The translations under genes were made by a program, and so were the position numbers. Positions 42,383-52,090 of a DNA stretch of 64,000 nucleotides are shown one piece after another. The stretch comes from Chloracidobacterium sp. (GTDB taxonomy: Bacteria; Acidobacteriota; Blastocatellia; Pyrinomonadales; Pyrinomonadaceae): contig JADJJY010000002.1 of assembly GCA_016706275.1 (NCBI GenBank), positions 110,001-174,000 on the forward strand, read 5' to 3'. Each line of letters opens with the position of its first letter. The stretch's first letter is position 1. The notes beneath the pieces are model-generated. The model ran no database searches. It had not been told where the DNA came from and saw nothing but the letters and a program-made list of their open reading frames with translations.

Positions 42383-44638
42383 TTAGCCGATACTACCGAG
42401 TCTTACATTTTTGTCAGAGCGGGCGATCTTGACGAGTGCAGATGTTTCGGGTGAAAGTCGCCGTTCGGTGAGATACAATTCTGCTTCTTTGCGGGCCGTG
42501 ATGAGAATGTCGAGGTCGCGGACGATATTGCCGATGCGAAAATTTTGAATGCCTGATTGCCGAGTACCGAGGATCTCACCCTGGCCGCGTATCTCGAGGT
42601 CTTTTTCGGCGATCTTAAATCCGTCGGATGTCTTTTCCATTATGCCAAGCCGTTCTTTTGCAACGGCGGTTCGCTTAAATCCGGCGAGCAGAACGCAGTA
42701 GCTTTGCTCCGCCCCGCGGCCCACGCGTCCGCGAAGCTGGTGGAGTTGCGACAGGCCAAATCGCTCGGCGTGTTCGATGACCATTAGCGAGGCATTTGGC
42801 ACATCGACGCCGACCTCGATGACTGTCGTCGAGACGAGTACGTCGAGATTGCCGGCGACAAAATCGGCCATGATCTCTTCTTTTTCCGCCGCCTTCATCC
42901 TGCCGTGGAGCAGGCCGACAGTGTATTGCGGAAAAATATTGGTGCGGATGTCCTCGTACATCAGGGTTGCGGCCTTGAGGTCGAGTTTTTCGGATTCTTC
43001 GATGAGCGGGTAAACGATATAGACCTGACGGCCTAGCTTTACCTCGCGTTCGATGCCTCGATAAACGCCGTGGCGTTGGTCCTCGCCGAGCACGACGGTT
43101 TTGATCGGCGTGCGGCCTGGCGGCATCTCATCTATGACCGATACATCGAGATCGCCATAGACCGTCATCGCCAGAGAGCGGGGAATCGGCGTCGCCGTCA
43201 TCACAAGCACATCTGGATTAAAACCCAATGCCATCAACTGGGCCCGCTGGAGCACGCCAAAGCGATGCTGCTCGTCGATGACGGCTAGGCCCAGCTTTGA
43301 GAATCTGACGGCGTCCTGGATGATCGCATGCGTCCCGATGATGAGATCGATCTCACCGGCCGCAAGAGCCTCTTGAATTTTCCGTTTCGGAGCGGCCTTT
43401 GTGCTGCCAATGAGCAACTCGACACGATAATCGCTATCTGCAAACATCTTTTGAGCGTTGCGAAAATGCTGCTCGGCGAGGATCTCAGTCGGAGCCATCA
43501 ATGCGGCCTGATAACCATTTTCAATTGCGGCAAAGATCGCGAGAAACGCGACGATGGTCTTACCACTGCCGACATCGCCTTGTATTAGACGGTTCATCGG
43601 GGCATCCGATTTCATATCGTCAAAAATCTCGCCGATTACCTTTTTCTGAGCGTTTGTCAGAGTAAAAGGTAAGATGCTTTTTAACCTCTCTTTGGTCGAG
43701 TCGGTGATCTCGATGACCGTGCCTTTAGGTTCTTTTTGGCGTTCGCCTCGCAGTAGCTGCATCGAGAACGAGAGCCAGAAAAACTCGTCAAATATCAAGC
43801 GTTTATGGGCCGGGCTGCGAAACATCTCATATTCCGCGATCGACGAATCTTCCGGCGGAAAATGTATCTCGGCTAATGCCTGTGCCCGCGTAGCGAGGTT
43901 TTGCCGCTCAAGCAGATCGGATGGCAGATCGTCGGTAACAGATTTGGTATCGAGCTTTTGCAGGACATCATAAACGATCTCACGCAGGCGTTTTGTTTGC
44001 AGATCGCCGAGTTTTCGATAGACCGGAACGCGGCGGGCGGTATGGACAGGAGCAAATTCCGGATTGCCTAGATCTTCGATAAGATTCTCGGCTGACACAA
44101 GTGGTGCGGCGTCGGACGGCAGTATCTCGATCTCGTCCGGTTTGTTGACCATCAGGGCAAAGGTGTTGCGTTTATCGTCCCATTCCCATTTGCCGTAGGC
44201 GACGAACCGCGTGCCTTGGCGAAAACGGTCTGTGTACCAATTGACGATGTCAGCAGCGTTCCTGCCGGAAACGAACCATTTAACGACGACCGGTTTCTGC
44301 TGGCGAGCTGTATCAGCCCCGCTGATTTCAAACAAAAATAACGGCGGCTGTTTCGGGTGACGATTTTTGCCAACGCGAAAGCCGCCGGACACTTTTACAT
44401 ACAGTTCGACGGCGGCCTCCATATCTGGTTCGAGGTTTTCGAGCGAGAGAAAGTTTGAGCGGTCTTCGTATCGGGTGGGGAGATAGTTGAGCAGGTCTTC
44501 GACCGTGACGGCCTCAGGGGAGGTCTTATTGGCGAAGCCCGCGAGAGCAACGGCCAGCTTTCGCGACAACGCGGGCGTCAATTTCGCGACCTCGTGACGG
44601 GGCAATTCAAGTATCGGCGTTGTGAGCGTTAATTTCAT
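42383..44638 (-). CDS. recG: ATP-dependent DNA helicase RecG
   Basis: RecG remodels stalled replication forks and branched DNA. The 751-residue protein has an N-terminal wedge (OB) domain (about 70-200), then the helicase core with Walker A GDVGSGKTIVAFLA near residue 355, the DEQH box (VIDEQHRFG), TATPIPRSLAMTVYGDLD and the C-terminal QLRGRVGRGAEQSYC motif VI. The length and order fit RecG; the first 60 residues mark the usual N-terminal extension. Likely co-transcribed with the next plus genes? No: the upstream gene yhhQ is on the same minus strand with a 15-base gap. Confidence 0.96.
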   Translation of the reverse strand: MKLTLTTPILELPRHEVAKLTPALSRKLAVALAGFANKTSPEAVTVEDLLNYLPTRYEDRSNFLSLENLEPDMEAAVELYVKVSGGFRVGKNRHPKQPPLFLFEISGADTARQQKPVVVKWFVSGRNAADIVNWYTDRFRQGTRFVAYGKWEWDDKRNTFALMVNKPDEIEILPSDAAPLVSAENLIEDLGNPEFAPVHTARRVPVYRKLGDLQTKRLREIVYDVLQKLDTKSVTDDLPSDLLERQNLATRAQALAEIHFPPEDSSIAEYEMFRSPAHKRLIFDEFFWLSFSMQLLRGERQKEPKGTVIEITDSTKERLKSILPFTLTNAQKKVIGEIFDDMKSDAPMNRLIQGDVGSGKTIVAFLAIFAAIENGYQAALMAPTEILAEQHFRNAQKMFADSDYRVELLIGSTKAAPKRKIQEALAAGEIDLIIGTHAIIQDAVRFSKLGLAVIDEQHRFGVLQRAQLMALGFNPDVLVMTATPIPRSLAMTVYGDLDVSVIDEMPPGRTPIKTVVLGEDQRHGVYRGIEREVKLGRQVYIVYPLIEESEKLDLKAATLMYEDIRTNIFPQYTVGLLHGRMKAAEKEEIMADFVAGNLDVLVSTTVIEVGVDVPNASLMVIEHAERFGLSQLHQLRGRVGRGAEQSYCVLLAGFKRTAVAKERLGIMEKTSDGFKIAEKDLEIRGQGEILGTRQSGIQNFRIGNIVRDLDILITARKEAELYLTERRLSPETSALVKIARSDKNVRLGSIG

Positions 44639-44653
44639 TGGCCGAAACAGGTG

Positions 44654-45358
44654 CTAGGTCTTTAGAGTGAACGGATTAAAGTCGGTCTCGCGGTCGTAAA
44701 AATCTTCGTGCTCGACGCGTTTTAGGAATGCGACGATCTTGTATGTGACGGGCGTTGCGAGAACTTCCCACAGCACTTTGATGAAATAGTTGCCGATCAT
44801 CACGCTGATGACTTGTTCGGTTGACCAAGTGCCGAGAAAAGCGATCGGGTAAAAGATCAGGCTGTCGACGGCCTCGCCGGCAAAAGTCGAGCCGATAGTC
44901 CGCATCCAGAGATATTTACCGTTTGTGAGTAATTTCATCTTGGCAAGGACAAATGAATTGACAAATTCGCCGAGCCAAAATGCAGTTAGCGAAGCAATTA
45001 CAATTCTCCAAGTCTGTCCAAAGATGAGATTAACCGCCACTTGTTGTTCAGCCGACATTGTCTTTGCCGCCGGCAAACTCGTGACGATATACGCCATTAG
45101 CGAGGCGAATATCAACGCTCCAAATCCTGCCCATATCACCTTACGCGAACGGGCGTAGCCATAGACCTCGGTCAAGATATCGCCAAAAAGATAGCTGAGC
45201 GGAAAGAACAGTACGCCGGTACCAAAAATATATTCGCCGTATAACGGGAGATTGACTGACGAAACCTTGTGAACCCCGATCAGATTCGAACATAAAAGGA
45301 CGGCGACGAACGCCGCCATTATCAGGTCAAAATATTTGTATTTCTTTTGCTCCGCCAT
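44654..45358 (-). CDS. yhhQ: Queuosine precursor transporter (YhhQ/VUT family)
   Basis: The 234-residue membrane protein has about six helices. The family marks are FDLIMAAFVAVLLCSNLIGVHKV, FFPLSYLFGDILTEVYGYARSRKVIW and the end GEAVDSLIFYPIAFLG. YhhQ-type proteins import the queuosine precursors preQ0/preQ1 in bacteria. No queuosine synthesis genes are near, so the organism may salvage precursors. It is 15 bases upstream of recG on the minus strand. Confidence 0.9.
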   Translation of the reverse strand: MAEQKKYKYFDLIMAAFVAVLLCSNLIGVHKVSSVNLPLYGEYIFGTGVLFFPLSYLFGDILTEVYGYARSRKVIWAGFGALIFASLMAYIVTSLPAAKTMSAEQQVAVNLIFGQTWRIVIASLTAFWLGEFVNSFVLAKMKLLTNGKYLWMRTIGSTFAGEAVDSLIFYPIAFLGTWSTEQVISVMIGNYFIKVLWEVLATPVTYKIVAFLKRVEHEDFYDRETDFNPFTLKT

Positions 45359-45376
45359 TTAGCGAATGATTTTAAC

Positions 45377-45408
45377 AAAAAAAAGCGGACCGTGATATAC
45401 GGCCCGCC
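45377..45408 (-). terminator. Intrinsic terminator of rpsT
   Basis: On the minus strand, GCGGGCCGT and ACGGTCCGC form a stem with one mismatch around ATATC, followed by T9. It lies 35 bases after the rpsT stop codon. Confidence 0.85.
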
Positions 45409-45442
45409 TATTGTATTAAAGCGATCGATCTGAGGTTAGAAA

Positions 45443-45706
45443 CTATGCGAGATCATTAACGTGTTTGGTGAGGCGCGATTTGTATCTCGCGGCTGTATTT
45501 TTATGAATGATGCCTTTATTGACCGCTTTATCGATCAATGAGACGGTTGGAGTGAGTAGCTCAACGCTACCTGTTTTGTCGCTGCCGGCGACTGCGGTGC
45601 GAAGCTTCTTAATTGAAGTGCGCAATTTGGAACGGTTGCTGCGGTTGATCTCTTTGCGCTTGGCATTTTGCCTTACGCGTTTCTCTGCTGATTTATGATT
45701 AGCCAT
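45443..45706 (-). CDS. rpsT: 30S ribosomal protein S20
   Basis: S20 is a small, basic helical protein that binds 16S rRNA early in assembly. The 87-residue product starts MANHKSAEKRVRQNAKRKEINRSNRS, carries KAVNKGIIHKNTAARYKSRL, and ends with a short tail, as usual for S20. An AGAGGAAA site lies before the ATG, and a strong terminator follows, so it is a single-gene unit. Confidence 0.97.
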   Translation of the reverse strand: MANHKSAEKRVRQNAKRKEINRSNRSKLRTSIKKLRTAVAGSDKTGSVELLTPTVSLIDKAVNKGIIHKNTAARYKSRLTKHVNDLA

Positions 45707-45786
45707 TAATAATTTCCTCTAAATCGATACAATAAAAACAAACTTTAGAGTATATGTATCAAGGTCCGGTCTGTCAAGGCGAGGGC

Positions 45787-46593
45787 TTAACGGTCAAACC
45801 GCGACGCGAGCGTATGCATTAGGTCCACGAATAGCGTGACTATCGGCGGATAAAAGATAAATTCAGGACGGAGATTGTCGGCAAACATATTGGGCATCAC
45901 GTCTGCGGCAAAATTGGTCTGCCAGCCGATCAGCAATCCTATCCCAAGACACAGCATAAATCCGCCGCCGAGGACGACCGCGGCCAGCAATCGCGGATAC
46001 GGTTTTTGCTTTCGCTCGCTCTCATCCAGGATCGAATCGTGAATGTTATCGTCCGTCTCGGTGTATTTCTCAAAACCATCGCGGATGCGGCGTATCAGGT
46101 TGATGATGCCAATAATGAACAACGTCACGATCACGAGTTTGCCGATAACAGTTGACTCGGCAAATATTTTGGGGTGAAACGCCGTGACTAGGATTGCCGA
46201 GACAAATACTGCGACGAGCGGATAGATCACCTTTTGAAAGGCTTCGGCTTCGCGGCGTTCTTCGGCCATCATGCGGTCGATGATGTCGTTGTAACGCTTT
46301 TCATAGACCATCTGACGCCAGCGTTGAGCATGCCGGTTCGTCGAACCCAAAACCGAATCGCTGCCGTTCATGCTCGACGTTACCTCAAGCATGCGTTTGT
46401 CGTAACGGACACGTTCGCGGTTGTTGCCGAGCACCTCATACGCCTCGGCGATAGCTGCAAATTTTAATGCGGTTTCCTCTGAGCCCTGGTGCGAATCAGG
46501 ATGCAGCTTTCGCGCCAGACGACGATACGCCGATTTTATCTCGGCGTGTGTTGCCTCTGGTGACACTTTGAGGATGTCGTAGTAATTCACCAT
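45787..46593 (-). CDS. DnaJ-domain membrane protein
   Basis: The 268-residue protein starts with a J domain (about 3-67) with YYDILKVSPEATHAEIKSAYR and the HPD motif (KLHPDSHQG), so it should stimulate a DnaK ATPase. It lacks the G/F and zinc regions of true DnaJ. The rest holds about three membrane helices (for example VIYPLVAVFVSAILVTA and LLAAVVLGGGFMLCLGIGLLIGW), so it is membrane-anchored. It probably recruits Hsp70 to a membrane site. The client is unknown. Confidence 0.87.
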   Translation of the reverse strand: MVNYYDILKVSPEATHAEIKSAYRRLARKLHPDSHQGSEETALKFAAIAEAYEVLGNNRERVRYDKRMLEVTSSMNGSDSVLGSTNRHAQRWRQMVYEKRYNDIIDRMMAEERREAEAFQKVIYPLVAVFVSAILVTAFHPKIFAESTVIGKLVIVTLFIIGIINLIRRIRDGFEKYTETDDNIHDSILDESERKQKPYPRLLAAVVLGGGFMLCLGIGLLIGWQTNFAADVMPNMFADNLRPEFIFYPPIVTLFVDLMHTLASRFDR

Positions 46594-46698
46594 CGAAACG
46601 AAAATGTTGATTATTGAAGCGAACGTCCGGAGCCCAAAGACCTAAGTCTTCTGACTCCGGCAGTATAACACACTGAGCGATTGCGGTTAAATCAGTGC

Positions 46699-47160
46699 TC
46701 AGTCCAATCTGTCGATCTGCAGGCTAATGGGATAAGCCCCGGCAAGCTTGGCCGCATCGACCACCCGGGCGACGCTTCCGTAGCTGATCGTTTTCGGAGC
46801 TTTGATAAAAACGGTGCGTTCAATATGGTCTGACGTCGGGCGGTTGGGGTCGTCGCCAAAGCTTGCGGAGACATTTCCGTTGGCGATGCGTGCGGCGAAT
46901 GCGTCTTTTAGCAGAGTGACGAGGGCTGCGGACTCGTTTGTGGTTCCAGCCGATGTTTGGTTCAAACTCATGGTCGAATCTGCGTTCACAACTACGATCA
47001 AGGTGTTAGGATTGTCGCGCACATCCGGATTGTTTATCGGCTCGGACGGGACTTTCGTTTTGAATGAGCTGGGTTTTAGAGGTGAGACGACCATGAAAAT
47101 TATCAGCAGAACTAGCAGCACGTCGATCAGCGGCGTAACGTTGATATTGGGTTTGTTCAT
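46699..47160 (-). CDS. Biopolymer transport protein ExbD/TolR
   Basis: ExbD and TolR couple the proton gradient to TonB or TolA. The 153-residue protein starts INVTPLIDVLLVLLIIFMV, with Asp13 as the proton-carrying residue in the single membrane helix. The periplasmic domain follows (about 40-150, ending SYGSVARVVDAAKLAGAYPISLQI). No exbB or tonB gene is adjacent, which is unusual; these partners must be elsewhere. The gene lies 73 bases after pabB on the minus strand and they may be co-transcribed. Confidence 0.9.
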   Translation of the reverse strand: MNKPNINVTPLIDVLLVLLIIFMVVSPLKPSSFKTKVPSEPINNPDVRDNPNTLIVVVNADSTMSLNQTSAGTTNESAALVTLLKDAFAARIANGNVSASFGDDPNRPTSDHIERTVFIKAPKTISYGSVARVVDAAKLAGAYPISLQIDRLD

Positions 47161-47233
47161 CTAAATTCTCCTTGAGGCTGTATTGAGGTCTGGAGGTTTA
47201 GACACCGCTCGCGAGAGGTTTGTTCCACGACGT

Positions 47234-48547
47234 TCAGGAAAGTTTTCCGCCGATGGCCGCAAGGAGGGCTTTGGCTTTAGTTAGAGTTTCGTCGTATTCG
47301 CTTTCCGGGTCGCTGTCGATGACAATACCGCCGCCGACGTTAAAGCTCGCGATCTGGTCGCGAATGACCGCTGTTCGGATAGCCACGCTCAAATCAGTAC
47401 AATTTGGAATTTCAAATTTCGAATTTTGAATCGAATATCCTATCGCCCCCATCGAAAGCCCTCGCGGGGCAGTTTCGATCTCGTCAATGATTCGCATAGT
47501 GCTGATCTTTGGTGCCCCGGTGATCGAACCGCATGGGAAAACGGCGCGAAGTATTTCGGACATTTTTATATTGTCACGCAGCTTGCCGTTAATAGTCGAG
47601 ACGAGATGAAAAAACGTGGGGTGCTCTTCTAATTCACAAAGCTTTTCAACCACGACGCTGCCGTATTCACACAAGCGGCCAAGGTCATTGCGAAGCAGAT
47701 CCACGATCATCGTATTCTCGGCAAGGTCTTTTTTGCTCGTCAGTAATTCGTGTCGAAGTGCGTTGTCTTCATCGGCGGTGGCACCTCGCGGACGTGTACC
47801 TTTTATCGGCGAAGTTGATATCGTGCGGTCGCTATCGATCTTAAAAAAACGCTCTGGTGATGCCGAAACAACCGTCGAGTCATTTCGTTTCAGAAACGCG
47901 CCAAACGGAGCCGGGTGGTCGCGTCTGAGCCGCCAAAAGATCTGCTGAGGCGATAAATCATTTGGTGCCGGTGCCGTAAGTTGTTGCGTGAGATTCGTCT
48001 GGTAAGTATCGCCTGAGCGGATGTGTTCTTTGATGGTTTCAATTGAGGCGATATACGACGAGCGGGTGAAATTAGACGTGACATCGACCGCAGGCGTCTC
48101 AGTATCGAACACCGTATTTTCTACGTTTGCTGATAGTCTTGCCGAGATCACGCCAAATTTCTGATCGTTACCGGTCAGAAATGTCTTCCCGGTGTCGTAG
48201 TCGTGGATCAGAAGCACTTCAAAACTTGCGATAAACAGGTCAGGTTCCGCCACACCGCGAAATTCTTTTTTTCGTGCCTTTAATGCTAGCAACTTTTGTC
48301 CAAAGTCATAAGAAATCGAGAAGATACAGGCAAGTTCCGACGCAATGTATTCATCGATCTTTACGAGTGTTTCAGCCGGATCGTTATTTGATATTTCCGC
48401 TGTTTCGACCGGATCGATCCCCGCGATCAGCAGGTGTGAGCCCAGATGTCCGACGTCGCAACTGTCGAGCAGACAGACACATTCCGTCTCGGAAATGCGG
48501 AGCAGTGACGCTATTAATTCGTCTGCGGTGATATTTATCTCGTACAC
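47234..48547 (-). CDS. pabB: Aminodeoxychorismate synthase component I
   Basis: PabB turns chorismate into aminodeoxychorismate for folate synthesis. The 437-residue protein has the chorismate-binding fold with PIKGTRPRG; the Lys in this phrase is the mark of PabB rather than TrpE. It also has DLLRNDLGRLCEYGSV and PCGSITGAPKISTMRIIDEIE. Between GAIGY and LSVAIRTAV, where PabB proteins usually have about six residues, the chain reads SIQNSKFEIPNCTD. This is written by an A/T repeat (about 47400-47436) and looks like an in-frame insertion. No pabA or pabC was seen nearby. Confidence 0.93.
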   Translation of the reverse strand: MYEINITADELIASLLRISETECVCLLDSCDVGHLGSHLLIAGIDPVETAEISNNDPAETLVKIDEYIASELACIFSISYDFGQKLLALKARKKEFRGVAEPDLFIASFEVLLIHDYDTGKTFLTGNDQKFGVISARLSANVENTVFDTETPAVDVTSNFTRSSYIASIETIKEHIRSGDTYQTNLTQQLTAPAPNDLSPQQIFWRLRRDHPAPFGAFLKRNDSTVVSASPERFFKIDSDRTISTSPIKGTRPRGATADEDNALRHELLTSKKDLAENTMIVDLLRNDLGRLCEYGSVVVEKLCELEEHPTFFHLVSTINGKLRDNIKMSEILRAVFPCGSITGAPKISTMRIIDEIETAPRGLSMGAIGYSIQNSKFEIPNCTDLSVAIRTAVIRDQIASFNVGGGIVIDSDPESEYDETLTKAKALLAAIGGKLS

Positions 48548-48630
48548 AGCCGCGATTTTATCATGGAATAAACTTTCACTTGGGCGGCGGTTTAGCGTAA
48601 TATGTTTGCCAGTCCTCCACTCGTAAAAAT

Positions 48631-50088
48631 ATGAATCCTGATATCAATGAACGGCAAACTCTGATCCGCGGGCTGGGCCTTGCGGCGGCGATCTCAGTAA
48701 TTATTGCGAACGTGATCGGCACGGGCGTCTTTGTCAAGGCCCGCGTAATGACGTGTAACGTTGGCGAGCCGATATGGGTGATCGTTGCATGGATCGCGGC
48801 GGGTGTTCTGTCGCTTGCCGGGGCATTGACCTACGCTGAACTGACGGCATTTAAGCCGGAAGCTGCCGGGCCTTACGCGTTTCTTCGCGATTCTTACGGC
48901 AGATTGTCTAGCTTCCTGTTCGGCTGGATGCAGATATTCATCGCCAGGACAGGTTCGCAGGCGGCGGCGGCGGTTTTGTTTGCCGGCACCCTTAACGTCT
49001 TTCTTGATGGCAAATTGAAGCAGTCGCTGGTGACCATTCCGGTGCTTGGGAACGAGATCACGTCGCTGAGTTTGATCGCAGTGGTAATGATCGCGATCTT
49101 TACGACGCTAAATTGTCTTTCGGTTACAGCGACCGGACAGATCGCGACGATGCTTACGGCCATTAAGATCGGCCTTGTGGCAATGGTCGGCTTGGGAGCG
49201 TTTCTGTTTGCGACAGGCGGCGGGCTCGCAAACTTTTCACTCGCCGAAACTGGCGGGACGTGCGAGGGCGTTGACGCACTCGTCAATTATGGCTCGCCCG
49301 GGTATAGCTTTGTTGCCGGATTTGGAGCGGCAATGCTAGCTGCTCTATGGGGCTATGATGGTTGGGATAATCTGTCGTTTATGGCGGGCGAGGTAAAGAA
49401 TCCGGCTCGAAACATTCCGATGGCGATCATCGGCAGCGTACTGCTTGTGATCTTACTTTATGTAGGTATCCACGTCGCGTATTTTTACATTCTCGACCCG
49501 ACGGCGATCGCGTCGATCCCGAAAGATTCATCAACCGGTGCAGTTGTTGTAAGCAAATTTTTCGGCGGCGATATAACGACCCTCGCGACCGGTGCGGCGG
49601 TCGCCGTATTCAGTGTCGGGTTGATGCTGTCGGCCCTCGGCGTGCTCCACACATCGCTGCTTAGTGCCTCCCGCGTGCCTTATGCAATGGCAAAGGACGG
49701 GGTGATGTTCAAGACTTTTGAAAAGGTCTCGATCCAAGCTGTTCCTGTTCGCGGAGTCATATTCCTGGGTGTCTGGGCGAGTATCCTGGCGTTGTCCGGA
49801 TCATTCGATACTCTGACCGATTACGTCGTTTTCGGCTCGTGGATCTTCTATGCGTTGATCACATCATCGATCTTTATTTACCGGCGAAAAGACCCCGATG
49901 CCGAACGGCCTTATCGTGCGTGGGGCTATCCGGTGGTGCCGATTATTTTCCTCTTGGTTTCCGGCGCGTTCTTGGTCGTGACGATGTATGCGGCTCCGGT
50001 AAGCTCGTTCATCGGTATCGGACTCATTCTTTTGGGGCTGCCGGTATATTATTATTTGACGCGCAATTCTGAGGTGAAAGGGCAGTAG
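48631..50088 (+). CDS. APC-family amino acid permease
   Basis: The 485-residue protein has twelve predicted membrane helices and the amino-acid permease opening GLAAAISVIIANVIGTGVFVK. Its further landmarks are AELTAFKPEAAGPYAFLRDSYG, GYDGWDNLSFMAGEVKNPARNIP and the ending EVKGQ. This is the APC layout of neutral or cationic amino-acid exchangers; substrate unknown. It is divergent from pabB, with an 83-base spacer that must hold both promoters. Confidence 0.9.
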   Translation: MNPDINERQTLIRGLGLAAAISVIIANVIGTGVFVKARVMTCNVGEPIWVIVAWIAAGVLSLAGALTYAELTAFKPEAAGPYAFLRDSYGRLSSFLFGWMQIFIARTGSQAAAAVLFAGTLNVFLDGKLKQSLVTIPVLGNEITSLSLIAVVMIAIFTTLNCLSVTATGQIATMLTAIKIGLVAMVGLGAFLFATGGGLANFSLAETGGTCEGVDALVNYGSPGYSFVAGFGAAMLAALWGYDGWDNLSFMAGEVKNPARNIPMAIIGSVLLVILLYVGIHVAYFYILDPTAIASIPKDSSTGAVVVSKFFGGDITTLATGAAVAVFSVGLMLSALGVLHTSLLSASRVPYAMAKDGVMFKTFEKVSIQAVPVRGVIFLGVWASILALSGSFDTLTDYVVFGSWIFYALITSSIFIYRRKDPDAERPYRAWGYPVVPIIFLLVSGAFLVVTMYAAPVSSFIGIGLILLGLPVYYYLTRNSEVKGQ

Positions 50089-50089
50089 T

Positions 50090-50425
50090 ATGGGCACGCA
50101 AGACAGACGTAGCGGCACCGAACGCCGTGGTACAAATCGTTTTCCCGTTGAGATCGACGTCGAGTGGCAAGGCTCATCAGGACGCGCAATGGGCACGCTC
50201 AGCGATGTAAGTTTCGACGGCTGTTTTGTTCTGGGGTCGGGCGACGTTACGGACGGCGAGCAGATAAAGATATTTGTGCCGCTCGCCGACGGGATGAAGG
50301 TGCAGTTTGACGGCAAAGTCGCCAATCATGTCTTCGAGATAGGTTTTGGGATAAAGTTTGACCCGCTTTCGACGGCACAGCGGGAGTTGCTGGTCGGGTT
50401 GGTTCGTAAAACCGAAGGCGGTTAG
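50090..50425 (+). CDS. PilZ-domain protein
   Basis: The 111-residue protein is a single PilZ domain: RRSGTERRGTNRFPVEIDV, with arginine-rich RxxxR residues for c-di-GMP, then GTLSDVSFDGCFVLG as the D/NxSxxG-type motif. The rest is FDGKVANHVFEIGFGIKF, the usual end. It should bind c-di-GMP and act as an adaptor. It starts two bases after the permease stop, so the two may be co-transcribed. It overlaps the murE stop by four bases. Confidence 0.87.
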   Translation: MGTQDRRSGTERRGTNRFPVEIDVEWQGSSGRAMGTLSDVSFDGCFVLGSGDVTDGEQIKIFVPLADGMKVQFDGKVANHVFEIGFGIKFDPLSTAQRELLVGLVRKTEGG

Positions 50426-51918
50426 GACTCTTCGCTGCGTCTTGCAAGAGCCTCGAGGGCGATCTCGCGGTCGTCAAAGTGAAACTTATCGGCTCCGATG
50501 ATCTGATAATTTTCGTGGCCCTTTCCGGCAATAATAACCACATCATCCGATTTTGCGGCAGCTATCGCCCGATAGATAGCTTCGCGGCGGTCGGGGATCA
50601 CTTCATAGACTGACGTTTTTTCTTTAACGCCCACCTCGATCTCAGCAATTATTTTTAGCGGGTCTTCGTTTCGCGGATTGTCCGATGTGATAACGACAAT
50701 ATCGCTGTGTTCACCGGCGGCCTCGCCCATCGGGCGGCGTTTTGAACGGTCGCGGTCGCCGCCGCAACCAAAGACAGTGATGATCCGCCCATCCGTAAGC
50801 TCTCGTGCCGTTTTGAGCGTGTTTAGCAATGCGTCGTCAGTATGGGCGTAATCAACAACAACCGCAAAATCGCCATCATGCGGCACGCGTTCAAAACGTC
50901 CGGGAGCACCTACACAAGTCGAAAGGCCCTTGACGATGGCTTCGAGATCATAGCCCAGTTCTAACGCCGCCGCCGCCGCGGCGAGCATGTTATACACATG
51001 CGGCCTGCCGACAAGCGGGGAATTGACATCTATCTCCGTTGTCCGTGTTTTCAGGACAAATGACGTGCCTTTTATCAGAGAAACATTTATATTGGACGCC
51101 GAAAGATCAGCTTCGCCCCGCAGTGAGAATGTGACAACTCTACCCGCATTGCCCCGCAACCCGTTCGCCAATTTCACTCCCCATTCGTCATCGATATTGA
51201 TGATGCTGGTACGTGGCCGTTCACCTAAACGCCCATCAAAGAGTTTTTTCTTGGCGTCGAAATAGTTTTCCATCGTGACGTGGTAGTCGAGATGGTCTTG
51301 GGTAAGGTTGGTAAATATCGCGATCTTAAACCGCAACCAGTCACATCGGTGAAGATCGATCGCCTGTGACGAAGCCTCCATTACGGCGACGGTGCATCCT
51401 GCATCAACGGCCTCGCGTAAAAATCGATTTGTGTCTGAGGCCTCCGGCGTTGTCCTTACTGCCTCTTCGCTCCTTTCGCCGATTCGGTATTCGACCGTGG
51501 TGAGCATTGCCGGACGCTGTCCCGCAGCCTCGGCTAGAGCAAAGCAAAGATATGTCGTCGTCGTTTTTCCGTTCGTTCCGGTTATGCCGACGAGGTCGAG
51601 TTGATGCGACGGATCGCCGTTGATGACGGTTGCGGCTTTGGCGAGAGCATCGCGGGCCTTTTCGACCTTAAGCCACGCTCCGTTAAAATCGGCGGGCGGA
51701 TCGTATTCCGAAATAATGCCAGCGGCACCGCGACGCATTACGTCTTCGACAAAACGGTGGCCGTCCATCGTTTCGCCTTTGATCGCGACAAATAGCGTGC
51801 CTTCGCGGGCCTGTCGCGAATCGTGTGTAACGTCCGTCGCGATAGAAGCTCCGTCACCGGACAATACGGCGTCAAGCTTTGCCGCAACTGCGTGTGTTGT
51901 AATATTAGTTGCACTCAA
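50422..51918 (-). CDS. murE: UDP-MurNAc-tripeptide ligase
   Basis: MurE adds the third amino acid to the peptidoglycan precursor. The 498-residue protein has the Mur ligase layout: an N-terminal UMP-binding domain (1-100), the ATP-binding GITGTNGKTTTTYL near residue 115, and a C-terminal domain with ITSDNPRNEDP near 410. The DNPR motif marks enzymes that add meso-diaminopimelate, as in Gram-negative cells. No other mur genes are next to it. Its stop overlaps the stop of the PilZ gene. Confidence 0.95.
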   Translation of the reverse strand: MSATNITTHAVAAKLDAVLSGDGASIATDVTHDSRQAREGTLFVAIKGETMDGHRFVEDVMRRGAAGIISEYDPPADFNGAWLKVEKARDALAKAATVINGDPSHQLDLVGITGTNGKTTTTYLCFALAEAAGQRPAMLTTVEYRIGERSEEAVRTTPEASDTNRFLREAVDAGCTVAVMEASSQAIDLHRCDWLRFKIAIFTNLTQDHLDYHVTMENYFDAKKKLFDGRLGERPRTSIINIDDEWGVKLANGLRGNAGRVVTFSLRGEADLSASNINVSLIKGTSFVLKTRTTEIDVNSPLVGRPHVYNMLAAAAAALELGYDLEAIVKGLSTCVGAPGRFERVPHDGDFAVVVDYAHTDDALLNTLKTARELTDGRIITVFGCGGDRDRSKRRPMGEAAGEHSDIVVITSDNPRNEDPLKIIAEIEVGVKEKTSVYEVIPDRREAIYRAIAAAKSDDVVIIAGKGHENYQIIGADKFHFDDREIALEALARRSEES

Positions 51919-52090
51919 GATAAGTATTCCACCTTCGCTAAAGCATATATCTACGGGTTGACGACCTCAAGCCGACGTTATTATTTGTGACCTGGATTGT
52001 GTCCCAACGCACTGACAACGGCTGGTTTGCGATGTATCAATAAGATATTACTTTGATACCGAAGTAGACAGACGAAATTGGAAACACTTA

